Origin: an uncultured Mycoplasmatota bacterium
GTDB lineage: Bacteria > Bacillota_I > Bacilli_A > RF39 > UBA660
Direction: 5' to 3'
NCBI GenBank assembly: GCA_900548695.1
Contig: URLC01000006.1
Location: forward strand, 1 to 63,143
DNA length: 63,143 bases
Shown here: piece after piece, positions 1 through 8,281 of the stretch
Position numbering within the stretch: position 1 is the stretch's first letter
How the letters are laid out: every line of letters starts with the position of its first letter
Made by a program: the position numbers and the translations under genes
The notes under the pieces: generated by a model
What the model was told of the DNA's origin: nothing
Databases searched by the model: none
The model's input: only the letters and a program-made list of their open reading frames with translations

Positions 1-43
1 ACAAACTATTAAATTTTTCAAAATTTATATTGACTTTTAATAG

Positions 44-796
44 TTAGTCTCCTTTATTTATATATTCATAAGTAATATTGTTATTTTTTAACAAGTTACT
101 TTCCTTATTAGTTATTATATCACTTGTTATTTGAAATAGAATATTTTTTTCAATAGTTTTTTGAGTGAGATTCTTAATTGTTAATTTATTATTATCATTT
201 TTTGATTTTATTGTTATAGTATAATGATTAGGAATGATATTAAGACTTTTTAGCTCATTATTTAAAGTAGTTATTTTATTAGTGATTTCTGTTTGATCAA
301 TTATGGATGTTATTGTTAGGCTAATATCGTACATATTGGTTTTTTTGGAATTATTATTTAATAAATCTTTTTGAACTGTTTTAGTATATTTATTTAAGGT
401 TAGAGGAAAAGTAACTTTTACTTCTTGATTTAAGTGATCTTTGATGTCTTTTTCTAAATCTTTTTCTAATTTATTTAGTAGAGTTTTTCCCTCTAAATAA
501 TCTTTTTTATAAGTATCAGTTATTTTTTTATTTTTATAAGTAATTGTAAAGTATAAATCTTTATTTTTTTTATTAGTAACTTTTGCTTCGTATTTTTGAG
601 GGGTATAAGTTACTTTCTTTAGTGTGAATTCGCTATTATTTTTATAGTTTTTAGTAAGGTAAGTCATAAACTTTTCTTTTACTTTATTAGTATATAGTGG
701 TGCGAGTTTTTCTGTTACAATAAGAGTTCCAAAAAATACAAAAGTAATTAAAAATAATAAGGACATTCCCAATATTAACTTTTTATCTTGTTTCAT
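44..796 (-). CDS. Hypothetical membrane-anchored extracytoplasmic protein
   Basis: 250 residues. A short basic N-terminus (MKQDKK) precedes one hydrophobic helix at about residues 7-27; the remainder is a Lys/Asn/Thr-rich soluble part with alternating hydrophobic pattern. No signal-peptidase site or lipobox Cys follows the helix, so I read it as a single-pass protein with most of its mass outside the cell. I recognise no family. It is transcribed leftwards, divergently from the gene at 928, and the next leftward gene lies beyond the window. The ATG follows GGTGAT at a normal distance. Real gene likely; function unknown. Confidence 0.7.
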   Translation of the reverse strand: MKQDKKLILGMSLLFLITFVFFGTLIVTEKLAPLYTNKVKEKFMTYLTKNYKNNSEFTLKKVTYTPQKYEAKVTNKKNKDLYFTITYKNKKITDTYKKDYLEGKTLLNKLEKDLEKDIKDHLNQEVKVTFPLTLNKYTKTVQKDLLNNNSKKTNMYDISLTITSIIDQTEITNKITTLNNELKSLNIIPNHYTITIKSKNDNNKLTIKNLTQKTIEKNILFQITSDIITNKESNLLKNNNITYEYINKGD

Positions 797-927
797 GTTA
801 TCACCAATATTATTGTAACTTTATCTCGCTTTTTTTTCAATCAAATCTCTTTAAAAATTATTGTGTTATTTTTAGAATTGTGTTAATATTATAAATGATT
901 AATGTATAGGATAGGTGGTGTCTAGGT

Positions 928-2259
928 ATGCAAGAGGAAAGACATGTAAAATTTGATCAAGGAAAGGTTTCTTATTTGGGTAAAACGGATATTCTTTGTT
1001 CTTTTGCGACTGTTACAGTTGGAAATCAAGAGTTTCGTTATTATGAACTTAATGATCAAAAACTAGATAATACATATCATATCGTTTCAGATAGTTTAAA
1101 AGAAGCAATTGATCCTTCTGTTCCTAGAAGTCATATTGGTCTTATTAATTCTTCTGGTGAAGTTATTATTCCCCTTGAAAATAAGGCTATTAAAATTCTT
1201 GATGATAAATTTTTATTAGTTGTTAGAAATAATCCCAAGACACAATCAGTAGTTGATGCAATTGCATCTCGTGAGGATCCAAAAGCAGCTGAAAAAATGG
1301 TTATTGCTAATTCGGCTATTAAAGATAAGATTAATAAAAAGATGGGTGAGCAAGGAAGGTTCATTTTAAATAATTTATTATCTGAGGGAACAATTTGTAG
1401 AACTGATGGAAGTAAAGTGATGGATCAGTATGTCAGCTTTATTGGAATGACAGATGATGAATTTTTCTGCAGTACTAATGTAGTTGATAGTGAGGTTATT
1501 ACTATTCCTCGTAATATAAATATTTCAATGATGGGAGACTTTCCAATTGTTGAACCAGAAGAGGCTAATCGGGAAGTAGAAAACTTAGATGTTTCTAATG
1601 TTGGAGTTTCTAAAACTACTATTGATACTGCGTTGAATTCTTATGAAGAAGATAAAGAGGAGATGCCAGAGGAAAAAGAAGAGGCAAAATCAGTTATTCC
1701 GGTTGTTTCAGAAAATGGTTTTTCTCCATTACCTGAGGTAAATCCAGATAGTATTTCAAGTAATTTGTTTGCTATGCAGAATACTGAAAATCAAGCTTTA
1801 GATTCCAATGATAAAGAAGAAGTTAATGATAGTTTAAAAGCTGCTGATAATACTTCTTTAGAGTCAAATGATGAAGTAGTGGATCATGGTGATGATTTAG
1901 AAAGTACTAATTTAGATGATTTGGGAAGTGATGATGATTTAGGTCAATCATTAGTTTCTGCGGTTAGTGCATTGGTTGAAAAGAATAAAAAGATGGAAGA
2001 TGAAAATAGTTTTCTTCAAACTAAAATTGATCAAGCTAAGATTAATGAAGAGGAAATTCAACAATTAAGAAATAGAGTTAGTCAATTGGAATTACAAAAT
2101 GCTCAAAAAGATCAAAAAATTATTAGTTTGCAACATGAAAAAGAACAAATTCAGGTTCAACAAAAACAATTAATTCAAGGTCTTAGAGGAGCTTTATCAG
2201 GTACTATTTTGACAACTTCTAATAATGATAATGCACAAGTTTTAAGAAAAGTAGCATAA
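928..2259 (+). CDS. Hypothetical protein with WG-like N-terminal segment and C-terminal coiled coil
   Basis: 443 residues with three visible parts. Residues about 1-210 form a globular beta-rich region in which GLINSSGEVIIP resembles a WG-type repeat (seen, weak). Residues about 210-340 are acidic and low-complexity (many Glu, Asp, Asn, Ser), probably disordered. Residues about 345-425 are a Gln/Glu/Lys coiled coil with leucine heptads. No signal peptide or membrane helix, so cytosolic. Single-gene unit: a strong terminator begins at its stop codon. No function assigned. Confidence 0.75.
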   Translation: MQEERHVKFDQGKVSYLGKTDILCSFATVTVGNQEFRYYELNDQKLDNTYHIVSDSLKEAIDPSVPRSHIGLINSSGEVIIPLENKAIKILDDKFLLVVRNNPKTQSVVDAIASREDPKAAEKMVIANSAIKDKINKKMGEQGRFILNNLLSEGTICRTDGSKVMDQYVSFIGMTDDEFFCSTNVVDSEVITIPRNINISMMGDFPIVEPEEANREVENLDVSNVGVSKTTIDTALNSYEEDKEEMPEEKEEAKSVIPVVSENGFSPLPEVNPDSISSNLFAMQNTENQALDSNDKEEVNDSLKAADNTSLESNDEVVDHGDDLESTNLDDLGSDDDLGQSLVSAVSALVEKNKKMEDENSFLQTKIDQAKINEEEIQQLRNRVSQLELQNAQKDQKIISLQHEKEQIQVQQKQLIQGLRGALSGTILTTSNNDNAQVLRKVA

Positions 2260-2283
2260 AAGTATCGAAAGATACTTTTTTTA
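2258..2283 (+). terminator. Rho-independent terminator after the 928-2259 gene
   Basis: Perfect 7-bp stem AAGTATC/GATACTT with a GAAA tetraloop, followed directly by a T run. It starts at the stop codon. Confidence 0.9.
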
Positions 2284-2348
2284 GTTTATTATTATTGGCG
2301 TTTTAAGAAAAATTACATAAGATATGATAACTGATTGAGGTGAATGAT

Positions 2349-3551
2349 ATGAAACGTCAAGATTTTCCAATTTTAAAAAATAAGAAAGATATGATTTATT
2401 TTGATAATGCTGCTACTACATTGAAGCCTTATTGTGTGATTAAAGCAGTTTCTGATTATTTTGATTATTATACTGCAAATATTCATCGCGGAACTTATGA
2501 TGCAGCAATTGTTTCTGATTATTTATATGACGCTACTAGAGAATTAGTTAAAAGATTAGTTTTATGTAATAGTCCTAAGGAAGTTATTTTTACTAGTGGT
2601 ACTACGCATTCTATTAATTTAGTGGTTTTTGGGTTTATGAAGTATCATTTAGAAGCGGGAGATGAAGTTTTACTATCAAAAGCCGAACATGCTTCTAATA
2701 TTTTGCCATGGCTAAGACTTGCTTTAGAAAAAGATATAGTTATTAAATATATACCGTTAGATATAGATTATTCTTTATCTTATGATGCAGTAGTTAAGGC
2801 TATTACACCAAAGACTAAGGTTATTTCCTTAGCACATGTTACTAATGTAATTGGTGATGTTCGCGATATTAAAAAGATTGGGGAATTGTGTAAAATGCGT
2901 CAAATCTATTTTCATGTGGACGGAGCTCAGAGTGTTCCACATATGCCCATTGATTTTAAAGATTCATATATTGATTTTTTAAGTTTTTCAGGTCACAAAA
3001 TGTGTGCGCCTACTGGTGTTGGGGTATTGGTGGGAAGGGAAGAATTACTAAAAAAAATGACACCTTTACTTTATGGTGGCGGTATGAATCAATCTTTTTC
3101 TAGTGATGGAAGTTATAATTTGAAAGATGTTCCAGTAGTTTTTGAAGCGGGAACACCAGCAATTGGAGAAGTTTTAGGTTTAAAGGCTGCAATAGAATAT
3201 TTATTAATAACTGATTTGGAAAAGATTCATATGTATGAAAGCGAGTTGAAAAAGTATTTAGTATCTAGATTAGAAGAAGTTCCTAATGTAATACTTTATA
3301 ATAAAGACTCTTCTAGTGGTATTTTGGCTTTTAATATTGAAGGTATTGATAGTAGTGATGTTGCAAAATATTTAAACTCTTTTAATATTTGTGTTAGAGC
3401 AGGAAATCACTGTAGTAAAATGTTAAAGGAAGATATGAAAATTCCAGCTACTGTGCGAATTAGTTTTTATTTTTATAATACTAAAGAAGAAATAGATAAA
3501 TTGGTTTATGTTCTTAAATTATGTGATAAAGCTTTTAAGGTAGTTGAGTAA
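2349..3551 (+). CDS. sufS: Cysteine desulfurase, SufS/CsdA type
   Basis: PLP enzyme of the class V aminotransferase fold that removes sulfur from L-cysteine to feed Fe-S cluster assembly. 400 residues, normal for SufS. The PLP lysine is K217 in FSGHKM and the catalytic persulfide cysteine is C355 in RAGNHCSK, the group II (SufS) context. The N-terminal YFDNAATTLKP motif is also present. ATG 2349 is preferred over GTG 2340 because GAGGTGA (2336-2342) then sits at a correct distance. No sufB, sufC, sufD or sufU is adjacent, so it appears detached from the SUF operon. Clients in this window would include MiaB, RlmN, both NrdG proteins and MutY. Confidence 0.93.
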   Translation: MKRQDFPILKNKKDMIYFDNAATTLKPYCVIKAVSDYFDYYTANIHRGTYDAAIVSDYLYDATRELVKRLVLCNSPKEVIFTSGTTHSINLVVFGFMKYHLEAGDEVLLSKAEHASNILPWLRLALEKDIVIKYIPLDIDYSLSYDAVVKAITPKTKVISLAHVTNVIGDVRDIKKIGELCKMRQIYFHVDGAQSVPHMPIDFKDSYIDFLSFSGHKMCAPTGVGVLVGREELLKKMTPLLYGGGMNQSFSSDGSYNLKDVPVVFEAGTPAIGEVLGLKAAIEYLLITDLEKIHMYESELKKYLVSRLEEVPNVILYNKDSSSGILAFNIEGIDSSDVAKYLNSFNICVRAGNHCSKMLKEDMKIPATVRISFYFYNTKEEIDKLVYVLKLCDKAFKVVE

Positions 3552-3575
3552 AGTTGTAAAAGAAGGGGTGTTTTT

Positions 3576-3710
3576 ATTTCGAAAAAGAAGAATGATGTTC
3601 TTCTTTTCTTTTTTTTGTTCTTGTTTTTAGGAGTTTTTTTAATAATTAGTCTTTTGTCTTTTTATATTTTTTTATTTATGATTGGGGTGAAAGGAGGTGA
3701 AATATGTTAA
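3576..3710 (+). CDS. Candidate 44-residue membrane peptide with ATT start
   Basis: Continuing in the frame of the upstream desulfurase after its stop is a 45-codon reading frame with no ATG, GTG or TTG near its 5' end but an ATT at 3576. AGAAGGGGTG sits at Shine-Dalgarno distance before that ATT. The product would begin SKKKND, then hold about 28 very hydrophobic residues, then a short GVKGGEIC tail; its stop overlaps the ATG of ssb. The same stretch holds a T-rich hairpin that could simply be a terminator, so coding is uncertain. Confidence 0.3.
   Translation: MSKKKNDVLLFFFLFLFLGVFLIISLLSFYIFLFMIGVKGGEIC
3582..3618 (+). terminator. Possible terminator after the cysteine desulfurase gene
   Basis: 9-bp A/T-rich stem AAAGAAGAA / TTCTTCTTT around TGATG, followed by TC and eight T. 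Low GC stem, but the layout is typical. It lies inside the candidate ATT-start ORF. Confidence 0.55.
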
Positions 3711-4042
3711 ATCAGGTGGTTTTGGTTGGAAGATTAGTATATGATTTGGATGTTAAAAAAAGTGACAATGGTAAGAAGTATACGTTGATTACATTGGCGA
3801 TTCCTAGAAGTTTTAAGAATATGGAAGGTACTTATGAAACGGATTTTATTCGTTGCTTATTATGGGATAATGTTGCGGCTAATACAAAAGAGTATTGTAA
3901 GAAGGGAGATATTGTCGGTTTAAAAGGTCGGTTGCAGTCACGAAACATAGAACATGGTGAAAAAGTAGAAACTGTTATTGAAGTAGTTGGGGAAAAAGTT
4001 ACGTTCTTGTCATCATCTAAGTCTAAAGAAGAGAAAAGCTAG
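3704..4042 (+). CDS. ssb: Single-stranded DNA-binding protein, short form without acidic tail
   Basis: 112-residue OB-fold protein beginning MLNQVVLVGRLVYDLD, with the ETDFIRCLLWDNVAANTKEY and KKGDIVGLKGRLQSRN motifs of bacterial SSB. It binds single-stranded DNA in replication, recombination and repair. It ends SKSKEEKS and lacks the linker and acidic DDIPF tip by which normal SSBs (about 160-180 aa) recruit partner proteins. That suggests a second, full-length SSB elsewhere, as in Bacillus SsbB versus SsbA. AAAGGAGGTGA gives an excellent ribosome binding site. Confidence 0.88.
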   Translation: MLNQVVLVGRLVYDLDVKKSDNGKKYTLITLAIPRSFKNMEGTYETDFIRCLLWDNVAANTKEYCKKGDIVGLKGRLQSRNIEHGEKVETVIEVVGEKVTFLSSSKSKEEKS

Positions 4043-4070
4043 AATTCATAGCTTTTTTCTTTTTTTTTTG
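4034..4070 (+). terminator. Rho-independent terminator after ssb
   Basis: 8-bp stem AAAAGCTA / TAGCTTTT with 7-nt loop, overlapping the ssb stop codon and followed by a long T-rich run. Confidence 0.9.
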
Positions 4071-4099
4071 TTATTATTATTAGTAAGGTAGGGATTTTT

Positions 4100-4501
4100 A
4101 TGAAAATTATAAAATATCAAGAACAATATTTGGAGTCTTTAAATTTGTTGTTACAAGAAAGTTTTGAGGTAAAGAAAAAGGGGAAACTTTCTTCTGATAA
4201 TATTGAACTTATTGCGGTTAATGATTTAGAAGTCGTTGGATATTTAGTTTTAAATATTTGTTTAGATGCTGTTTTAGGTATTAAATATGCCTATGTTAAT
4301 TATGTTTGTGTTAAAGAAGAATATAGGGGGAAACATATTGCTTCTACGATGTTTGAGGAGGTTTTTTCGATTTGTAAGGAAGAAAACATTTCTTATTTAG
4401 AACTTACTTCTAAAGCTACTAGAGTAGCTGCTCATCATTTATATAAAAAATTAGGATTTGAAGTTAGAGAAACTACAGTGTTTAGAAAGGAGATTCTATG
4501 A
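4100..4501 (+). CDS. GNAT-family N-acetyltransferase
   Basis: 133 residues with the GNAT fold: motif A at VNYVCVKEEYRGKHIASTM, where R-G-K-H-I-A forms the pyrophosphate-binding turn for acetyl-CoA, and a C-terminal ARVAAHHLYKKLGFE typical of motif B. The substrate cannot be read from sequence. The stop overlaps the start of the downstream nucleoside phosphorylase by 4 nt (ATGA), so the two are translationally coupled. Confidence 0.82.
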   Translation: MKIIKYQEQYLESLNLLLQESFEVKKKGKLSSDNIELIAVNDLEVVGYLVLNICLDAVLGIKYAYVNYVCVKEEYRGKHIASTMFEEVFSICKEENISYLELTSKATRVAAHHLYKKLGFEVRETTVFRKEIL

Positions 4502-5724
4502 TTGTTGATATTATAAATAAAAAAAGATTAGGAGAAGAGTTAAGTTTTAAAGAATTATCTTTTTTCTTTAATGGTTATTTAGAGGGAAAAGTTAAAGATT
4601 ATCAGATGTCATCTTTACTTATGGCTATTTGTATTCAGGGAATGACTGATGAAGAAATTTTTGCATTAACGAAAATTTTTATTGATAGTGGAGATGTTTT
4701 AGATTTGGATTTTATTCCTGGTATTACGGTAGATAAACATTCAACTGGTGGTATTGGTGATAAAACAACACTTATTATTGCTCCTATTGTTGCAAGTCTT
4801 GGGGTTCCTGTTATGAAAATGAGTGGTCGTGGCCTTGGATATACTGGTGGAACAATTGATAAACTAGAAAGCATTCCTGGTTTTAGAATTGATTTATCTG
4901 AAGAAGAAGTTATGGCACAAGTTAAAAATGTTGGTGTTGTTGTTACTGGACAGACAGCCAGTTTAGCACCAATGGATAAAATGATTTATGCTTTAAGAGA
5001 TGTTACTGGCACTGTTTCTTCTGTACCACTTATTGCGGTTAGTATTATGAGTAAGAAAATAGCAGGTGGAGCAGATAAGATTTTGATTGATATTAAAGTG
5101 GGAAACGGGGCATTACTAGAGACAAGGGAAGATGCTGAACGTTTAAGTGATTTGGTTATTAAGATTGGCAAGATTTATCAAAAGGAAGTTAGAACTATTA
5201 TAAGTGATATGAATGTGCCATTAGGTTTTTGTATAGGTAATAGTTTGGAAGTTATTGAAGCAATTAAAGTTTTGAAAGGCGAAGAGAAAGGAAACAATTT
5301 AACTAAGTTGTGTTTGGACTTAGCTAGTGAGATGGTTTCTATGTCAAAAAATATTTTAAAAGAAGATGCCATTGATATGGTGTGGGATGCGGTTAACTCA
5401 GGTAAGGCTTATCAAAAGTTTTTAGAATTAGTAGATGCACAACATGGAGATTTGAATGGCCTTTGTGTAAGTCGTAAGAAAAAAACAATTAAAGCAGATA
5501 AATCAGGAGTTATTAATGACATATCAGCTATCGAGCTTGGAAAATTGTCTGTTTCTTTAGGAGCTGGTCGAATATCTAAAGAAGATAGTATTTATTATGA
5601 TGTTGGTATTCAATTATTGCATCAAGTTGGAGATACAGTTAAAAAAGGAGAAGTTCTTGCTAATGTGTATTATCATAAAATGCCTCATTTACAGAACTTT
5701 AATGATATTTTCTTAATAAAATAA
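4498..5724 (+). CDS. pdp: Pyrimidine-nucleoside / thymidine phosphorylase
   Basis: 408 residues, somewhat shorter than the usual ~433. Splits uridine, thymidine or deoxyuridine with phosphate into base and (deoxy)ribose-1-phosphate. The family signature with the phosphate-binding KHSTGGIGDK is at about residues 79-88, followed by KMSGRGLGYTGGTIDKLES; the C-terminal all-beta domain begins around residue 330. Fits salvage of pyrimidine nucleosides and the deoxynucleotide theme of the window. Whether it is strictly DeoA or broad Pdp cannot be told. Confidence 0.9.
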   Translation: MIVDIINKKRLGEELSFKELSFFFNGYLEGKVKDYQMSSLLMAICIQGMTDEEIFALTKIFIDSGDVLDLDFIPGITVDKHSTGGIGDKTTLIIAPIVASLGVPVMKMSGRGLGYTGGTIDKLESIPGFRIDLSEEEVMAQVKNVGVVVTGQTASLAPMDKMIYALRDVTGTVSSVPLIAVSIMSKKIAGGADKILIDIKVGNGALLETREDAERLSDLVIKIGKIYQKEVRTIISDMNVPLGFCIGNSLEVIEAIKVLKGEEKGNNLTKLCLDLASEMVSMSKNILKEDAIDMVWDAVNSGKAYQKFLELVDAQHGDLNGLCVSRKKKTIKADKSGVINDISAIELGKLSVSLGAGRISKEDSIYYDVGIQLLHQVGDTVKKGEVLANVYYHKMPHLQNFNDIFLIK

Positions 5725-5733
5725 AAAAAAATA

Positions 5734-5760
5734 TTGAAAATTAGAAAACTATGTTATAAT
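5734..5760 (+). promoter_or_regulatory. Probable promoter of the adhesin-sortase cassette
   Basis: TATAAT at 5755-5760 with TTGAAA at 5734-5739, spacer 15 (short). It lies just before the 5783 start, in the only intergenic gap ahead of this three-gene unit. Confidence 0.5.
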
Positions 5761-5782
5761 AATAATATAAAGGTGGTGTATT

Positions 5783-7012
5783 ATGGAGAAGATATATATG
5801 GAGCATAATGATGGCAATAAAAAACAGTCTACATTTCAACAAGTATTTAAGTCAAAATTATCTAGCAAATTGTCTATTTCGATGGTATTAGTAGCATTTT
5901 TCTCATTCTTAATGATAGGAGTAGGAAATGTTTCCTATGCTGCACCAGCAGAGATACCTGAAGATATTGGTTTGGGAGATAGTTTTACTACAAAGATGGG
6001 ATCGCAAATTACTGGTTATGGTGGAACCGAAGCATTTCCAATCTTTATGTATTCAACTGACAAAGGTATTCCAATTTTCTGTTTAGAACGTGATATTGAT
6101 TTCAAAGAAGATACTGTTCTTAAGAAAGCAGAACATATTGATGATTTAGGGTTATTGTATGTTATGGCTAATTCTTATCCTCATGTAAAATTTAAGGATA
6201 CGAATGGTAAAGAATTCCCTGATGGTGTTCAAACATGGATTACTCAAGCTGCTATTTGGCAATATTTATATGAAACTGGTCATGCAAATAATGGTTCTAC
6301 TAGTGGAAGCAGTGTTCATATTGTTTCTAATATTTCCAAAGTATATCAATTAAACGTTGAAGATTCTAGTACTCCTTGGTGTGATGTTACTGGATGTTAT
6401 AATACAGAGGGTCAAGCTAGTAACAAAACAACATTCTATCAAACTTATATTGCTGGATTAGTTGCTAACGCTAAACAGGCTACATCTGTTAATGGTACTA
6501 TGGTGATGACTAAGGCTAATGATGAAATTTCAATGACTGATGATGAGAAGTATTATCAAACTTCATTAATTACAGTATCAAATACTGATCCAACTCATTA
6601 TGTAAGTTCTACAGTTGAAATTAAGGAAGCACCAGAAGGTACAATATTGGTTGATGAAAATGGACAAGAGATTAAGAAAGAAAATTATACTAATCTTTCT
6701 AAATTCTATGTAAGAATTCCTGCTAATAAAGTTACAGAAGAGAATAAGACTGTTAAATTATCTGTTACTGGAAAATTCAGAGGATATGATGGTTATTATT
6801 ATAGAGCTGAAGGGGCTCAAACAGTAAGTACAGTATTTACTACTGATGTTCCACATAATACTGGATTAGAATTAACTATTAATTATACTCCAGATGTACC
6901 TGATACAGGTATGAGTGTTGCTCAGTCTATTTACTTTATAGGTCTTATCGTATTATTATGCGGAGTTGGAATTATTTACGCTAATGCAAGACCAAAAGCA
7001 AAACAACAATAA
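5783..7012 (+). CDS. Thioester-domain surface adhesin with sortase sorting signal
   Basis: 409 residues. Signal peptide with hydrophobic core at about 31-48 and likely cleavage after VSYA. A thioester domain (TED) follows: Cys100 in FCLERD and Gln155 in the TQAAIWQ motif are the pair expected to form an internal Cys-Gln thioester, which in characterised TED proteins such as Streptococcus Cpa and SfbI reacts covalently with host amines. Residues about 245-360 look like an Ig-like stalk. The C-terminus holds VPDTG, a hydrophobic helix and the basic tail ARPKAKQQ, a cell-wall sorting signal. The sortase gene overlaps its 3' end. ATG 5783 follows GGTGGTG. Confidence 0.88.
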   Translation: MEKIYMEHNDGNKKQSTFQQVFKSKLSSKLSISMVLVAFFSFLMIGVGNVSYAAPAEIPEDIGLGDSFTTKMGSQITGYGGTEAFPIFMYSTDKGIPIFCLERDIDFKEDTVLKKAEHIDDLGLLYVMANSYPHVKFKDTNGKEFPDGVQTWITQAAIWQYLYETGHANNGSTSGSSVHIVSNISKVYQLNVEDSSTPWCDVTGCYNTEGQASNKTTFYQTYIAGLVANAKQATSVNGTMVMTKANDEISMTDDEKYYQTSLITVSNTDPTHYVSSTVEIKEAPEGTILVDENGQEIKKENYTNLSKFYVRIPANKVTEENKTVKLSVTGKFRGYDGYYYRAEGAQTVSTVFTTDVPHNTGLELTINYTPDVPDTGMSVAQSIYFIGLIVLLCGVGIIYANARPKAKQQ

Positions 7013-7658
7013 AAATAAGTTATTCAGAAAGAGTCAGTTGTTATTACTCGGCTCTTTCCTTGTATTTATGGGATTGTTTATTCTTTCCTATCATCATTTA
7101 GCTTTTTTAAAGAATCAAGTATTTGCTAATATGGAAATTTCTATAGCTGATTCGTTGTTAGTTAAAGATGATGTGAACGATAAAGAGGTAGAAGTTCCCC
7201 CTTTAGAAAATGTTTCTGATGGAACTTCTTATGAGCAACCTAGTAAAGTAATTGATTATAGTAAGTATTTAGGGGTTTTAGAAATTCCTAAGATAAGTTT
7301 AAAAAGAGGTTTTTATAATACTGATTCTAGATATAATAGTATTGAATATAATGTGACACTAGTGCCGGGATCTACTATGCCGGATGTTGTTAATGGTAAT
7401 TTAATTTTAATGGCTCATTCTGGTGATGCGTATATTTCCTTTTTTGCCTATTTATATCGTTTGAGTATAGGCGACAGTGTTTATGTTCTTTACCAAGGTC
7501 ATAAGTATAGATATCAATTGGTAAATGTGTATACCGTGCCAAAGACTGGTAAAGCACCTATTTATAGGAATTATAATCGTACAACATTAACTCTTATTAC
7601 ATGTACTAAGAATGATGATACTACACAAACCGTTTATATTGCAGAATTAGTATCTTAA
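6984..7658 (+). CDS. Sortase family transpeptidase
   Basis: 224 residues from ATG 6984. N-terminal membrane anchor at about residues 15-36, acidic linker, then the sortase barrel with catalytic H145 in LMAHSGD and C207 in TLITCTKND. The usual catalytic arginine after the cysteine is not evident: the stretch reads CTKNDDTTQTVYIAEL with Gln where Arg is expected. It should recognise the VPDTG signal of the adhesin just upstream and attach it to peptidoglycan. A TTG at 6966 is in frame, but the GGAG there abuts it, so the ATG is preferred; either way the gene overlaps the adhesin. Class D-like is my guess. Confidence 0.85.
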   Translation: MQDQKQNNNKNKLFRKSQLLLLGSFLVFMGLFILSYHHLAFLKNQVFANMEISIADSLLVKDDVNDKEVEVPPLENVSDGTSYEQPSKVIDYSKYLGVLEIPKISLKRGFYNTDSRYNSIEYNVTLVPGSTMPDVVNGNLILMAHSGDAYISFFAYLYRLSIGDSVYVLYQGHKYRYQLVNVYTVPKTGKAPIYRNYNRTTLTLITCTKNDDTTQTVYIAELVS

Positions 7659-7672
7659 TAGGAGGTATGTCT

Positions 7673-8263
7673 ATGGACTTAGGAATATTAGATAAGATGA
7701 AAATAATTTTTGATTTATTATTTTCATCTTTTATGTTTTTAGAGATTCTATTGTTTTTCCTCTTACTATTTCTTTTATTGGTAGTAAATACAAAAGTTAA
7801 AAATCGTATTCTTCCAGTAGTTTTTAGTATTTTGGTTATTATTTCAGTAGTGGTATTTGGCGTTTTATTTTCACCATATGTATTTTCTTGTATTGATAGT
7901 TTCTTGTTGAAAGCTATGGAATATTATTATTTTCCATCAACGGTTATTTTTTTCTTTATTTTTTTAATAGCTGTTTTAGATTTTATTTATACAATGTTTA
8001 GTAAACAACTTAAATCTTTTAAAAAGATAGTTAATTACTTATATGTTGTAGGAACATTTTTCTTTTTTGTAGTATTTATTGGGTTAGCTACTACTCATAA
8101 TATTGATTTAGGTGACGTGGTCACTTTATATCAAAATAAACAAATATTATCTGTTGTCCAAGTTAGTAATCTGTTATTTTTGGTATGGGGTATTGTATCT
8201 ATCTTTTATTATTTATTTATATTTTTTCAAAAGAAATTTGATAAAAAAGAGGTTGAAAATTAA
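7673..8263 (+). CDS. Polytopic membrane protein of the adhesin-sortase cassette
   Basis: 196 residues, mostly hydrophobic, with about five predicted membrane helices (roughly 15-38, 46-68, 83-105, 118-140, 160-182) and a basic C-terminal tail. No family recognised. GGAGG at 7661-7665 favours ATG 7673 over ATG 7667. It lies 14 nt after the sortase stop and is closed by a strong terminator, so it belongs to the same unit as adhesin and sortase and may act in adhesin export or anchoring (inference). Confidence 0.75.
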   Translation: MDLGILDKMKIIFDLLFSSFMFLEILLFFLLLFLLLVVNTKVKNRILPVVFSILVIISVVVFGVLFSPYVFSCIDSFLLKAMEYYYFPSTVIFFFIFLIAVLDFIYTMFSKQLKSFKKIVNYLYVVGTFFFFVVFIGLATTHNIDLGDVVTLYQNKQILSVVQVSNLLFLVWGIVSIFYYLFIFFQKKFDKKEVEN

Positions 8264-8281
8264 TGGTTTTCAACCTCTTTT
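8245..8281. terminator. Strong bidirectional terminator between convergent genes
   Basis: 15-bp perfect stem (AAAAGAGGTTGAAAA pairing with its complement) and 7-nt loop, flanked by A runs on the left and T runs on the right, so it works for both the membrane protein gene and the carboxypeptidase on the minus strand. The two stop codons lie within it. Confidence 0.92.

Noticed and set aside
6966..6984. TTG 6966 as sortase start
   Set aside because: The GGAG sits directly against it, leaving no spacing; ATG 6984 is preferred, though not proven.
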